From: Achromobacter sp. RTa
GTDB lineage: Bacteria > Pseudomonadota > Gammaproteobacteria > Burkholderiales > Burkholderiaceae_B
Length of the DNA stretch: 64,000 bases
Direction of reading: 5' to 3'
Assembly: GCF_000757485.1 (NCBI RefSeq)
Contig: NZ_JPYO01000043.1
Span: 185,084-249,083, forward strand
Below the pieces are notes generated by a model. The model was not told the origin of the DNA and did no database searches. It was given only the letters and a program-made list of their open reading frames with translations. How positions within the stretch are numbered: position 1 is the first letter of the stretch; every line of letters begins with the position of its first letter. Both the position numbers and the translations under genes were made by a program. Below are positions 51,874-61,071 of the stretch, piece by piece.

Positions 51874-52470
51874 TCACCAGAACCAGCCGCCGCGCGTCAG
51901 GCTGGCCTCGCAGCTCTTGTACTGCGCGCTGAACTTTTCGGCGCGCGCCTGCACCTTCTGCGACACGGTCTTGAGCCAGGCCTTGCGGTCATAGCTGCGG
52001 TTGCGGTAACCCGTCCAGCCCTCGTGGTAGTTCAGGTACTGGCCGTAGGCATCCCATTTCGAGATGCCGTTCAGGCGCTGGGATTTGTTCATATACCAGC
52101 CCATGAAATCCAAGGCGTCGGCGAAGTCGTCGCGGCTGGCTCCCCAGCCGCCGGCTTCCTTCTTGTAGTCGGCCCAGGTTTCGTCCTTGGCCTGCGCGTA
52201 GCCATAGGCGGAGCTGACCCGGCCCCACGGGATGATGCCCAGGAAGTAGTAGCGGGGCGGCACCGCGTCCTGCTTGAACGAGGATTCCTGGTACATCATG
52301 GCCATGGGCACGGGTACCGGCGCGCCCCATTTTTTCTGCACTTTCAGCGCGGCGTCGTGCCAGTCCGGCTTTTCGCGGAAGATGGCGCAAATGTTCTCGG
52401 GATTGGACGGCGGCGCGGTGGCGCAGCCGGCGAGCGCCAGCAGCAGCGGGGGCAGCAAAAGCCGGGTCAT
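51874..52470 (-). CDS. lytic transglycosylase-like (SLT) lipoprotein
   Basis: 198-residue lipoprotein with lipobox LAGC (Cys16). A small SLT-like domain shows the catalytic-type Glu in AMMYQESSFKQDA and the following RYYFLGIIPWGRVSSAYGYAQAKDETW, matching lytic transglycosylase motifs II and III (ES, GYAQ). Predicted to cut glycan strands of peptidoglycan from the outer-membrane side. Convergent with the TonB receptor, only 13 nt apart. Annotated family members exist as stand-alone lipoproteins. AGGAGG lies upstream of the ATG. Confidence 0.85.
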   Translation of the reverse strand: MTRLLLPPLLLALAGCATAPPSNPENICAIFREKPDWHDAALKVQKKWGAPVPVPMAMMYQESSFKQDAVPPRYYFLGIIPWGRVSSAYGYAQAKDETWADYKKEAGGWGASRDDFADALDFMGWYMNKSQRLNGISKWDAYGQYLNYHEGWTGYRNRSYDRKAWLKTVSQKVQARAEKFSAQYKSCEASLTRGGWFW

Positions 52471-52590
52471 TGGCGGGTCTTCCTCCTGGTCGCGCGGCCG
52501 GGGCGGTCCCGGCCTTGGCGGACGTGTGTCAATGGTTACCGCGATTGTATTGAAACGTATCGTCCGTCGCAGCGCGGCGGGCGTGGGGCA

Positions 52591-52623
52591 AAAAAAACAG
52601 CCCCGGATCGCTCCGGGGCTGTT
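52591..52623 (-). terminator. rho-independent terminator of acnB
   Basis: Arms AACAGCCCCGGA (52596-52607) and TCCGGGGCTGTT (52612-52623) around loop TCGC. The A7 run at 52591-52597 gives the U-tract on the minus strand. Stem core AGCCCCGGA is identical to that of the acnA terminator. Confidence 0.94.
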
Positions 52624-52668
52624 CTGCAGGCCAGGGCCTGGCGGACGCGGGCGTGGCCCGCTTGCCGC

Positions 52669-55260
52669 TTAGAGTTCGATGACGTCGGCTACGTCCTTGT
52701 AGTCGGCGATCTTGTCGAAGTTCAGGTACTGGTAGATCTGGTCGCCGCTCTTGTTGATGACGCCCATGTCGGCCATGTACTCGTCCTTGGTCGGGATGCG
52801 GCCCAGTTTCGAGCAGATGGCGGCCAGTTCGGCCGAACCCAGGTACACGTTGGTGTTCTTGCCCAGGCGGTTCGGGAAGTTGCGGGTGCTGGTCGACATG
52901 ACGGTCGCGCCTTCGCGGACCTGCGCCTGGTTGCCCATGCACAGCGAGCAGCCCGGCATTTCAGTGCGGGCGCCGGCCGTGCCGAACACGCCGTAGTGGC
53001 CTTCCTCGGTCAGTTGCGTGGCGTCCATCTTGGTCGGCGGGGCCACCCACAGCTTCACCGGGATGTCGCGCTTGCCTTCCAGCAGCTTGGAGGCTGCGCG
53101 GAAGTGGCCGATGTTCGTCATGCAGCTGCCGATGAACACTTCGTCGATCGTGGCGCCGGCCACGTCGGACAGGGTCTTCACGTCGTCCGGGTCGTTCGGG
53201 CAGGCCACGATGGGCTCATGCACGTCGGCCAGGTCGATTTCGATGACGGCGGCGTATTCGGCGTCGGCGTCCGGCTCCAGCAGCTTGGGATCGGCGAGCC
53301 AGGCTTCCATTGCCTTGATGCGGCGGCCCAGCGTGCGCTCGTCTTCATAGCCATTGGCGATCATCCACTTCAGCATCACGATGTTGCTGTTGATGTATTC
53401 GATGATCGGTTCCTTGTTCAGGCGCACCGAGCAGCCGGCGGCCGAACGTTCGGCGGAAGCGTCCGACAGTTCGAAGGCTTGTTCGACCTTCAGGTCAGGC
53501 AGGCCTTCGATTTCCAGGATGCGGCCGGAGAAGATGTTCTTCTTGCCTTGCTTGGCCACGGTCAGCAGGCCTTGCTTGATGGCGTACAGCGGGATGGCGT
53601 TGACCAGATCGCGCAGCGTGACGCCGGGCTGCATCTTGCCCTTGAAGCGGACCAGCACCGATTCCGGCATGTCCAGCGGCATCACGCCCGTGGCGGCGGC
53701 GAAGGCCACCAGGCCCGAGCCGGCCGGGAACGAGATGCCGATGGGGAAGCGGGTATGCGAGTCGCCGCCGGTGCCGACGGTGTCGGGCAGCAGCATGCGG
53801 TTCAGCCACGAGTGGATCACGCCGTCGCCCGGGCGCAGCGACACGCCGCCGCGGGTGCTGATGAATTCCGGCAGCGTGTGGTGCGTCTTCACGTCCACGG
53901 GCTTGGGGTAGGCGGCGGTGTGGCAGAACGACTGCATCACCAGGTCGGCCGAGAAGCCCAGGCAGGCCAGGTCCTTGAGCTCGTCGCGGGTCATGGGGCC
54001 GGTGGTGTCCTGGCTGCCCACCGAGGTCATCTTGGGTTCGCAGTAGGTGCCCGGGCGCACGCCCTTGCCTTCCGGCAGGCCGCAGGCGCGGCCGACCATC
54101 TTCTGGGCCAGCGTGTAGCCCTTGCCCGAATCGGCGGGATCCTTGGGCAGGCGGAACAGCGTCGACGGGGCCAGGCCCAGGGCTTCGCGAGCCTTGGCGG
54201 TCAGGCCGCGGCCGATGATCAGCGGAATGCGGCCGCCGGCGCGCACTTCGTCGAACAGCACGTCGGACTTGACTTCGAATTCAGCGATGACTTCGCCGTT
54301 CTTGATGGCCTTGCCGTCGTAGGGACGCAGTTCGACCACGTCGCCCATTTCCATCTTGGAGACGTCCAGTTCGATGGGCAGGGCGCCCGCGTCTTCCATG
54401 GTGTTGTAGAAGATCGGGGCGATCTTGCTGCCCAGGCACACGCCGCCGAAACGCTTGTTCGGCACGAAGGGGATGTCTTCGCCGGTGAACCACAGCACCG
54501 AGTTGGTGGCCGACTTGCGCGAGGAGCCCGTGCCGACCACGTCGCCGACGTAGGCGACCAGGTGGCCCTTTTCCTTCAGCGATTCGATGAACTTCACGGG
54601 GCCGCGCTTGCCGTCTTCCTCCGGCTGGAACGCGGCGCCTTCACGCTTGTTCTTGAGCATCGCCAGGGCGTGCATCGGGATGTCGGGGCGGGTGGTGGCG
54701 TCGGGAGCCGGCGACAGATCGTCGGTGTTGGTTTCGCCCGGCACCTTGAAAACGGTGATCGTCAGGCTTTCCGGCAGTTCCGGACGGCTGGTGAACCATT
54801 CGGCGTCGGCCCAGCTTTGCAGGACGGATTTCGCGTTGGCGTTGCCCTTGTCGGCCTTTTCCTTCACGTCGTGGAAGGCGTCGAACATCAGCAGGGTCTT
54901 CTTCAGCGCATCGGCGGCGATGGTGCCGATTTCAGCGTCGTCCAGAAGTTCGATCAGCGGGCCAATGTTGTAGCCGCCCAGCATCGTGCCGAGCAGTTCG
55001 GTGGCTTTGGCGCGGCTGATCAGCGCACAAGCTTCCTTGCCCAGCGCCACGGCGGCCAGGTACGAGGCCTTGACCTTGGCGGCGTCGTCCACGCCGGCCG
55101 GCACGCGATGGGTCAGCAGCTCGACCAGGTTCTGCTCTTCGCCAGCGGGCGGATTCTTCAGCAGTTCGATCAGTTCGGCGGTTTGTTTGGCCGTAAGGGG
55201 CAGCGGGGGAATCCCCAGGGCCGCGCGTTCGGCAACGTGTTGGCGGTAGTTATCCAGCAT
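52669..55260 (-). CDS. acnB: bifunctional aconitate hydratase 2 / 2-methylisocitrate dehydratase AcnB
   Basis: 863-residue AcnB. The HEAT-like N-terminal domain starts [26 protein letters not shown]. The swivel domain shows [14 protein letters not shown]. Cluster ligands are [13 protein letters not shown] and [16 protein letters not shown] 55260 is the family start; the frame extends 24 codons upstream without support. Works in the TCA and, in many betaproteobacteria, methylcitrate cycle. Monocistronic; the same 21-bp inverted repeat as at acnA lies 79 bp upstream. Having both acnA and acnB in a 23-kb window is notable. Confidence 0.97.
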   Translation of the reverse strand: MLDNYRQHVAERAALGIPPLPLTAKQTAELIELLKNPPAGEEQNLVELLTHRVPAGVDDAAKVKASYLAAVALGKEACALISRAKATELLGTMLGGYNIGPLIELLDDAEIGTIAADALKKTLLMFDAFHDVKEKADKGNANAKSVLQSWADAEWFTSRPELPESLTITVFKVPGETNTDDLSPAPDATTRPDIPMHALAMLKNKREGAAFQPEEDGKRGPVKFIESLKEKGHLVAYVGDVVGTGSSRKSATNSVLWFTGEDIPFVPNKRFGGVCLGSKIAPIFYNTMEDAGALPIELDVSKMEMGDVVELRPYDGKAIKNGEVIAEFEVKSDVLFDEVRAGGRIPLIIGRGLTAKAREALGLAPSTLFRLPKDPADSGKGYTLAQKMVGRACGLPEGKGVRPGTYCEPKMTSVGSQDTTGPMTRDELKDLACLGFSADLVMQSFCHTAAYPKPVDVKTHHTLPEFISTRGGVSLRPGDGVIHSWLNRMLLPDTVGTGGDSHTRFPIGISFPAGSGLVAFAAATGVMPLDMPESVLVRFKGKMQPGVTLRDLVNAIPLYAIKQGLLTVAKQGKKNIFSGRILEIEGLPDLKVEQAFELSDASAERSAAGCSVRLNKEPIIEYINSNIVMLKWMIANGYEDERTLGRRIKAMEAWLADPKLLEPDADAEYAAVIEIDLADVHEPIVACPNDPDDVKTLSDVAGATIDEVFIGSCMTNIGHFRAASKLLEGKRDIPVKLWVAPPTKMDATQLTEEGHYGVFGTAGARTEMPGCSLCMGNQAQVREGATVMSTSTRNFPNRLGKNTNVYLGSAELAAICSKLGRIPTKDEYMADMGVINKSGDQIYQYLNFDKIADYKDVADVIEL

Positions 55261-55338
55261 GTGAGGCCTGCTCAAAGTCGGGTTGGAAGAAGGGTTGTTG
55301 CCCCGAATTGTAGAGGGAAGAGGGGGAGCCAAGCAAAT

Positions 55339-55359
55339 GTCTTATATCTTATATAAGAC
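55339..55359. promoter_or_regulatory. 21-bp inverted repeat upstream of acnB (candidate operator)
   Basis: Identical over 21 bp to 35784-35804 (arms GTCTTATA and TATAAGAC, spacer TCTTA), centred about 89 bp before the acnB start. The distance to the start codon (79 bp) is close to that at acnA (97 bp). Flanks outside the 23 shared bases differ, so the match is unlikely to come from recent duplication. Confidence 0.8.
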
Positions 55360-55445
55360 CTGAAAGCATAGCTGTTGCTTAAGGACGACGCCGCCTGGAC
55401 GGCCGCAAGGAGGAAGGGGCGGCATGCGGGCAGGGCTGGCGGAGG

Positions 55446-56345
55446 CTAGCGCGTGTTCGCGTCGTAGACTATTTCCACCCGGGCGAAATTCCCGCCATGC
55501 TGTTTCACATTCACCTGGAAGGGGGCGCTCTCGCCCGGCTTGAGCTTGGGAAGCCGGAGTTCCTGGAAGGCCGCGCCGGACAGCTTGTCCTGGGCGTCGT
55601 ACAGGCTCACCCAGGCCTTGACGCCTTCGACTTCGGCGGCGCTGTCGTTGCGCACGCGTCCATGGACGGTCACGTACTTGTAGCGGTAGCGGTAGGTGAA
55701 GTTCAGGGTGCCCGTGCCCACATTGGCTTCGGTGTTCTCCACCGAGACGGCCAGCTTGGGCCGCGGGCCGGGCAGGGCGGCGCGCTTGGCAGGGAGCCAG
55801 TCGGTCTTGACTTCGGTGTAGCGGTCGACGCGCCCGGTCAGTGCCACCGGCACCCGTTCGCCGGGGTAGAGATGGGAGGGCAGGCTCCAATCCTGTCTCA
55901 GGTCCAGCGCGCGGGAACCATCGAATACCGTGATTGCCGCCTTCGGCGAGAGGGCGACATACTGGTCGCTGGTATTGACCAGTTCCGCGTACAGCACCGG
56001 GCGCTCGATTTCGTCGAGCAGCCGGCGAGGCGCCGACAGCTTCAGCGCCGCCGGGTCGAACAGCGCGAATTCCGGGTCCAGCAGTTCCTCGGTGCTCAGG
56101 CGCACGTGATCGATCACGCGCACGTTGGCGGGGCTGACGCGCACGATGCGGCTGGGCGGGGCGTCGTCCTTGGGAGGCGCGGCCGCGGCCGCAGGCGCGG
56201 GCTGGGCCGCGGAGCGCGCGCTCCAGGGCAGGATGCTGGTGTGCTTCCACAAGGCGTAGCCGCCGGCGGCAAGCATGATCAGCGCCAGCCCGGCGGCGGC
56301 CGGCCTCGACAGGCGCTTCGAGTTGTCGGAGCGGTTAGCGTTCAC
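55446..56345 (-). CDS. membrane-anchored protein of unknown function, partner of upstream zinc-ribbon gene
   Basis: 299-residue protein with one N-terminal helix (AAGLALIMLAAGGYALW) after a basic leader, an Ala/Pro-rich linker, and about 230 periplasmic residues with beta-rich, FxLYD-like segments (VLYAELVNTSDQYVALSPKAAITVFDG; VTVHGRVRNDSAAEVEGVKAWVSLYD, quoted in part). Two such Ig-like units may be present. The GTG start at 56345 overlaps the end of the upstream gene by 11 nt, so the pair is translationally coupled. No known family recognised with confidence. Confidence 0.7.
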   Translation of the reverse strand: MNANRSDNSKRLSRPAAAGLALIMLAAGGYALWKHTSILPWSARSAAQPAPAAAAAPPKDDAPPSRIVRVSPANVRVIDHVRLSTEELLDPEFALFDPAALKLSAPRRLLDEIERPVLYAELVNTSDQYVALSPKAAITVFDGSRALDLRQDWSLPSHLYPGERVPVALTGRVDRYTEVKTDWLPAKRAALPGPRPKLAVSVENTEANVGTGTLNFTYRYRYKYVTVHGRVRNDSAAEVEGVKAWVSLYDAQDKLSGAAFQELRLPKLKPGESAPFQVNVKQHGGNFARVEIVYDANTR

Positions 56346-57219
56346 TTTGCACCATGTAATCGTAGGAGGCGACCTCGGCTTCGGCCAGCATTTCGCACCG
56401 CACGTCGAAGGCGGTGAGCGCGCCGGGCGCCAGCGTGCTGGCCGAGCCGTAGCCGTTGCCGATGCCGATCAGCGCGCCGTCGTCGCCGTAGAGCATCACC
56501 GTGACCTGGCTGCTGTTGGCCTCCCCGGCTCCATTGTTCTTCAGCAGGCCCACCAGGCGGTAGGTTCCGTCGTTGCGCACCAGCTGGACCTTGCTGGCGG
56601 CGATGTCGTTGTTCTTGCCGCGGGCCAGGGTGGGTTGCGACACCTGCAGCGCGTAGCGCGTGTAGGACTTGTCCGGGACGGAGATCGTCATGGGCGAGTA
56701 TTCGCCTGGCTGCAGCGAGCGCGCCGGCGCGGACCCCGACGAGGACGACAGCGAGAGCTCCCCCTGGAAGAAGGAGGCGGTGACCCGCGGCATGTCGATT
56801 TTCTTGCCGGTCTCGTTGCGCACGATCAGGACGAGTTGACGGCGGCTGCGCGTCTGCACTTCGCGCACGTCGGTCAGCTTGACCAGCGAGGCGTCGATGG
56901 GAGGGGGCAGCGGCGGCTGGCGCGATACGCTGCGGCTGTTCGAGCCCAGCAGCGAGATCACCACCGGGACCGCGATGGCGGCGGCGACCGTGATGGCGAT
57001 CGCCGCCAGGACGCCGGGACCGGGCCGCGCGGGCGGGGCCGGCTGCTGCATGCCGCGCAGGATCTTCTCGAGGCGCTGGGCGACGTTGTCTTCGACCAGC
57101 GTCACCGCATGGCAGTGGCTGCAGCGGTATTCATTGGTGTCCAGCTTGGTGAACTGGGCGCTGCCGCAGGTGGAGCAGGTCAGGGTCACCGTGTTGATCG
57201 TGGTCTGTCGGGGCGTCAT
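56335..57219 (-). CDS. zinc-ribbon membrane protein with FxLYD-like domain
   Basis: 294-residue protein. The cytoplasmic N-terminus has a four-Cys ribbon (LTCSTCGSAQF and YRCSHCHAV). One helix follows (GVLAAIAITVAAAIAVPVVISLLG), then about 170 periplasmic residues of beta-rich fold with VRNETGKKIDMPRVTASFFQG and YRLVGLLKNNGAGEANSSQVTVMLYGDDG (quoted in part), typical of FxLYD modules. Start at ATG 57219 (MTPRQTTINTVT). Coupled to the following gene of similar architecture. Divergent from TauE by 273 bp. Function unknown; zinc ribbon plus envelope module suggests a sensor or assembly factor. Confidence 0.75.
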   Translation of the reverse strand: MTPRQTTINTVTLTCSTCGSAQFTKLDTNEYRCSHCHAVTLVEDNVAQRLEKILRGMQQPAPPARPGPGVLAAIAITVAAAIAVPVVISLLGSNSRSVSRQPPLPPPIDASLVKLTDVREVQTRSRRQLVLIVRNETGKKIDMPRVTASFFQGELSLSSSSGSAPARSLQPGEYSPMTISVPDKSYTRYALQVSQPTLARGKNNDIAASKVQLVRNDGTYRLVGLLKNNGAGEANSSQVTVMLYGDDGALIGIGNGYGSASTLAPGALTAFDVRCEMLAEAEVASYDYMVQSER

Positions 57220-57492
57220 TGGCGCGGGGCGGGGCGCAGCGGGGTTGCAGGGCGGCAAAGGATAGCGGGACCCCGCTGCGGGCGGGGTGCATGAGCGCAT
57301 CTATTTGTGACAAATTATGAGTGAAGCTGCGACGCCACGCCGCGAAGGCCGGGCGGGGCGGCGGGCCGATGCTATGATCGCCGCCGAGAAAACGTAGACT
57401 CCAGCACGCCGTTCCCCGTCGATCCGCTCCCACGCCGCGCCCCATGCGCGGCTCCGGGCAGAGCCGAGGCAGGTCAGGCTCTTCCCCTAAGC

Positions 57493-58257
57493 ATGAGTAT
57501 TTCCCAATATTTGCTGTTTCTCGCCTGCGTGGCGCTCGCCACCTATGCGCAGACGATGACGGGCTTCGCGTTCGGCCTGGTGCTGCTCGGCCTGTCGGGC
57601 GTTTTCCAATTGGCGTCGGTGTCCGAAGTGGCCAATGTGGTCAGCGTGCTGTCTTTGGTGAACGCCACGGTGACGCTGGCGCGCGCAAAGCCGCAGGTGA
57701 ACTGGTCGCTGATCCGGCCCGCCATGGTCAGCAGCCTGGTGGGCGTGGGGGTGGGCGTTTCCGCCCTGGCCTGGATCAGCGGTTCGATGACCGTTCTGTT
57801 GCAGCTGCTGCTGGGCGTTACCATCCTGGGCTGCGCCGTCCTGCTGGTGGCGCGAGCGCAACCGCTGGCGCGCGTCTCGTCGCGCAAGTCGTTCCTCTTC
57901 TTCGGCGCAGTGTCCGGCGTACTGGGCGGGCTGTTTTCCAGCGCCGGCCCTCCGATGGTCTATCACCTGTACCGCCAGCCCTTGCCGCTGGCGGCCATCC
58001 GCAACAGCCTTCTGATTCTTTTCTCGCTCAACGCCGTCGTGCGTCTGGCGCTGGTGACGGGACAGGGCGCATTCATGGCCTCGTCTTTCTGGCTGAGCGT
58101 GCTGGCGCTGCCGATCGTGATCGGTGTGACCTGGGTGGCGCGCCGCTATGCCACCGCCGATTCGATGAAGACCGTCAAGCGCATGGTGTTCGTGCTGCTG
58201 CTGGCAGCCGGGCTGGGGCTGATCGTGCCGGCGTTCAAGTCGCTGGCGGCGGGATAG
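57493..58257 (+). CDS. TauE/SafE-family permease
   Basis: 254-residue membrane protein with about eight helices in two similar halves. The motif TGFAFGLVLLGLSGVF lies in half 1 and GAVSGVLGGLFSSAGPPMVYHLY in half 2; the GLFSSAGPPM region is a family hallmark. Members move sulfite, sulfonates or other organic anions across the inner membrane; direction and substrate are unknown here. Monocistronic, convergent with the CBS gene across a perfect hairpin. Confidence 0.87.
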   Translation: MSISQYLLFLACVALATYAQTMTGFAFGLVLLGLSGVFQLASVSEVANVVSVLSLVNATVTLARAKPQVNWSLIRPAMVSSLVGVGVGVSALAWISGSMTVLLQLLLGVTILGCAVLLVARAQPLARVSSRKSFLFFGAVSGVLGGLFSSAGPPMVYHLYRQPLPLAAIRNSLLILFSLNAVVRLALVTGQGAFMASSFWLSVLALPIVIGVTWVARRYATADSMKTVKRMVFVLLLAAGLGLIVPAFKSLAAG

Positions 58258-58261
58258 CGGC

Positions 58262-58284
58262 GAGCCTGCCGTTCGGGCAGGCTC
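58262..58284. terminator. hairpin between convergent TauE and CBS genes
   Basis: Arms GAGCCTGCC (58262-58270) and GGCAGGCTC (58276-58284) around loop GTTCG. It sits 4 nt after the TauE stop and 21 nt before the CBS stop. No long T-run, so efficiency is uncertain, but position suggests a bidirectional terminator. Confidence 0.5.
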
Positions 58285-58305
58285 CACGCGTTGACGGCGG
58301 CGGCG

Positions 58306-58746
58306 TCAGCCGCGTTCGCCGGTGATGTAGCGTTCGAGTTCGTGGATGATGAACTTCTGCTCGCTCATGACGTCCTTGACCAGGTCGCCGATGGACAGCA
58401 GCCCGATCAGCTTGCCGTCTTCTATGACGGGCAGATGCCGGAAGTGCCGTTCCGTCATCATGGCCATGCAGTGCTCGCGGGTGTCCGTGCGGCTGACGTA
58501 GTAGACCGAGTCGGTCATGATGTCGCGGACTTTCGTGGTTCGCGACGAGCGGTCCTGCAGGACGATCTTGCGGGCGTAATCGCGCTCGGTCAGCATGCCC
58601 AGCACGGAGTCGCCCTGGACGACCACGACCGCGCCGATGCTGCGTTCCGCCATGATACTGATGGCATCGAAGACCGACGCGTCCGGCGAGACCGTCACGA
58701 CGGAATGGTTGGCCTTTTCCCTGAGAAGCTCAGCAACTGTCTTCAC
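58306..58746 (-). CDS. tandem CBS-domain protein
   Basis: 146-residue protein consisting of two CBS domains (about 5-65 and 75-135), which bind adenine nucleotides and act as energy sensors. Motifs VFDAISIMAERSIGAVVVVQGDSVLGMLTERDYARKIVL and HCMAMMTERHFRHLPVIEDGKLIGLLSIGDLVKDVM (quoted in part) are canonical. GTG 58746 is preferred: GGGAG lies 6 nt upstream, and the protein starts MKTVAELLREK; the longer in-frame ATG at 58794 has no support. Partner enzyme unknown; free-standing CBS pairs are common in this group. Confidence 0.9.
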   Translation of the reverse strand: MKTVAELLREKANHSVVTVSPDASVFDAISIMAERSIGAVVVVQGDSVLGMLTERDYARKIVLQDRSSRTTKVRDIMTDSVYYVSRTDTREHCMAMMTERHFRHLPVIEDGKLIGLLSIGDLVKDVMSEQKFIIHELERYITGERG

Positions 58747-58875
58747 GATGTGCTCCCGAATCGCTGGTGAAGTCGAACCTCGGTCCGGCGCCATAGCGCG
58801 AGCCTTGGGGCAACCGCTGCGGCGTGGCCATGCTCCATCCTAAGCCTGCCGGCCCGGTTGCCGCAAGGCCCGCGC

Positions 58876-59781
58876 CTATTTCGCGGCCTTGTCCCGGAAG
58901 GCCTGGCTGGCCATTTCGCGCAGATTGCGGGTGGCGCTGCGTTCCGTGGCGGGATTCCAGGCCAGCGAAATGCCGATCGAGGCATCGGCGGGAAAGTCGG
59001 CCAGCGTCTTGTAGACGACGTTGGTGCCCGGATGGCGCCGGCCGCCGGCGGGCACCAGCGCGACTCCCAGCCCGCTTTCGACCAGGCTCAACAGCGTTTG
59101 CACCTGGACCGCTTCCTGCGTGATGCGGGGCGTGAAGCCGCGCAGCTGGCAGGCGTTGATCGCGGCCATGCGCAGGCCAGCCGCCTCGGTGGCGGTGTAC
59201 ATGATGAAGGCTTCGTCCGCCAGGTCCTTCAGCCGGATGCGGCCGCACCGCGCCAGCGGATGGGTCTTGGGTATGGCAAGCGCGAAGTTCTCGGTCGTGA
59301 GCGGCGCCAGCCGCACGTTGGATCCCATTGCTACCGGCACGCGGACGATGCCGACCTCCAGCGTGTCTTCCTCGAGCTCCTGCATGATGCGTATCGACGT
59401 GGCTTCGCGCAGCACCACCGTGACGCCCGGGTAGCGTTGGCGGAACGGCGGCAGGATGCGCGGCAGCACGCCGTGGGTCGCCGACCCGACGAAGCCGATG
59501 CGCACCGTGCCGCCTTCGCCGGCGGCGCCCGCGCGCGCCGCCTGCCGGAACTGCTCGGCATGGAACAGGGCGCGCCGCGCTTCGTCCAGCGCCGCCAGTC
59601 CGGCTTCGGTCAGCCTCACGCCCTGGCGCCCGCGGATGAACAGCTGCACGCCCACCATCTCTTCGAGCTTGCGTATCGACACGGACAGGGGCGGCTGCGA
59701 CATGTGCAGCTTTTCGGCCGCGCGATGGAAGTTCAGCGTCTCGGCCAGGACGAGGAACTGCTGCAGATGACGGAAATCCAT
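58876..59781 (-). CDS. LysR-family transcriptional regulator
   Basis: 301-residue LysR-type regulator of the CatR/BenM subgroup by its MDFRHLQQFLVLAETLNFHRAAEKLHMSQPPLSVSIRKLE start (quoted in part). The effector domain begins GTVRIGFVGSATHGVLP. ATG 59781 gives the standard start. It is the last of four co-oriented genes, 78 nt downstream of the CoA-transferase, and probably regulates that operon and the divergent Bug gene. The effector may be an acid or its CoA ester. Confidence 0.9.
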   Translation of the reverse strand: MDFRHLQQFLVLAETLNFHRAAEKLHMSQPPLSVSIRKLEEMVGVQLFIRGRQGVRLTEAGLAALDEARRALFHAEQFRQAARAGAAGEGGTVRIGFVGSATHGVLPRILPPFRQRYPGVTVVLREATSIRIMQELEEDTLEVGIVRVPVAMGSNVRLAPLTTENFALAIPKTHPLARCGRIRLKDLADEAFIMYTATEAAGLRMAAINACQLRGFTPRITQEAVQVQTLLSLVESGLGVALVPAGGRRHPGTNVVYKTLADFPADASIGISLAWNPATERSATRNLREMASQAFRDKAAK

Positions 59782-59859
59782 GAGGGCGGTCCGGATGGAG
59801 CTAGGCCCACATGATACGGCTTGCATATCGCCTCCCGCATTGGTGCTATCCCTTCGCTA

Positions 59860-61071
59860 TCAGGCGATCGCGCCGTGGCTGCGCAGGGCGGCCAGGGTCG
59901 TGTCGTCCAGCGCCAGCGCGCGCGCCAGCACCGCGTCGGTATGTTCGCCCAGGCGCGGCGGGGCGGCGGGCTCGCGCGGCGGCGTGCCCCGCAGATGCAA
60001 GGGCGAGCGCAGCAGGCGCAGCGTGCCGTGTCGGGCGTCGACCGTGTCCGCGATCAATCCCCGCGCCGCGATCTCGGGCGCGTCCAGGGCTTCCTCCACT
60101 TGGCGCACCGCGCCCGCGGGGATGCCCGCGGCGCGCACGCGGGCCAGCCAGTGCGCCGTGCCCTCGGCGGCGAACAGCGCTTCCAGCAGCGGGATGAGGC
60201 GGCCGCGGTTCAGCACCCGGGCCCGGTTGGTCGCGTAGTCCGGGTCGGCGCTCCATTCGGGATGCCCGAGCAGGGAGCAGAGACGGGCGAACTGCGCATC
60301 GTTGCCCACCGCCAGGGCGAAGGACCCGTCGCGCGTACCGAATATTTGATAGGGCACCACGGTGGGATGCCCGTTGCCCAGGCGCGCGGGCGCCTTGCCC
60401 GCCGCGAGATAGCCGGAGCCGACGTTGGCCAGCACGCTCACCGCGCCGTCCAGCAACGCCAGGTCGATGTGCTGGCCGCGGCCGTTGCGCGCTCGCGCCA
60501 GCAGCGCGGCCAAAATCGCCTGCACGCCGTTCATGCCGGTGACCAGGTCGGTGATCGCCACGCCCAGTTTCATCGGCGCGCCGCCAGGCTCTCCCGTGAT
60601 CGACATCAGCCCGCTTTCGGCCTGGATCACGAAGTCGTAGCCTGGCTCGGCCGCGCGCGGCCCGCTGCGGCCGTAGCCGCTGATGGAGCAATAGACCAGG
60701 CCGGGGTTGATGGCGGCCAGGTCCTCGTAGCCGAGTCCGAAGGCGTCCAGCGCGCCCAGCCGGTAGTTTTCGACCAGCACGTCGGCCTGCCGGGCCAGGT
60801 CGCGCACGATGCGCTGGCCTTCCGGGTGCTTCAGGTTGACGGCGACGGATTCCTTGCTGCGGTTGGCGCACAGGAAATAGGTGGACTCGCCGCCGACGTC
60901 GGGCGGGGACCAACTGCGGGTATCGTCGCCCTGTCCGGGGGCTTCGATCTTCCAGACCTCGGCGCCCAGGTCGGCCAGGGTCTGCGTGCACCAGGGGCCG
61001 GCCAGCACGCGGCTCAGGTCGAGCACGCGGATGCCGGCCAGCGGCTGTTCGTTGCCGGGCCCTGCGCTCAT
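59860..61071 (-). CDS. CaiB/BaiF (type III) CoA-transferase
   Basis: 403-residue family III CoA-transferase, which moves CoA between carboxylic acids through an enzyme-bound anhydride. N-terminal PLAGIRVLDLSRVLAGPWCTQTLADLGAEVWKIE and the catalytic Asp in EPGYDFVIQAESGLMSITGEPGG (quoted in part) are intact; the central GHPTVVPYQIF region fits. The start at 61071 overlaps the stop of the acyl-CoA dehydrogenase gene (ATGA). It probably activates the acid substrate for the two dehydrogenases upstream. Confidence 0.93.
   Translation of the reverse strand: MSAGPGNEQPLAGIRVLDLSRVLAGPWCTQTLADLGAEVWKIEAPGQGDDTRSWSPPDVGGESTYFLCANRSKESVAVNLKHPEGQRIVRDLARQADVLVENYRLGALDAFGLGYEDLAAINPGLVYCSISGYGRSGPRAAEPGYDFVIQAESGLMSITGEPGGAPMKLGVAITDLVTGMNGVQAILAALLARARNGRGQHIDLALLDGAVSVLANVGSGYLAAGKAPARLGNGHPTVVPYQIFGTRDGSFALAVGNDAQFARLCSLLGHPEWSADPDYATNRARVLNRGRLIPLLEALFAAEGTAHWLARVRAAGIPAGAVRQVEEALDAPEIAARGLIADTVDARHGTLRLLRSPLHLRGTPPREPAAPPRLGEHTDAVLARALALDDTTLAALRSHGAIA

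Noticed and set aside
52024-55356. 1110-codon open frame on plus, antisense to acnB
   Set aside because: It mirrors acnB and the SLT gene, is His/Arg/Gly-biased with no domain pattern, and is explained by GC-rich codon structure on the other strand.
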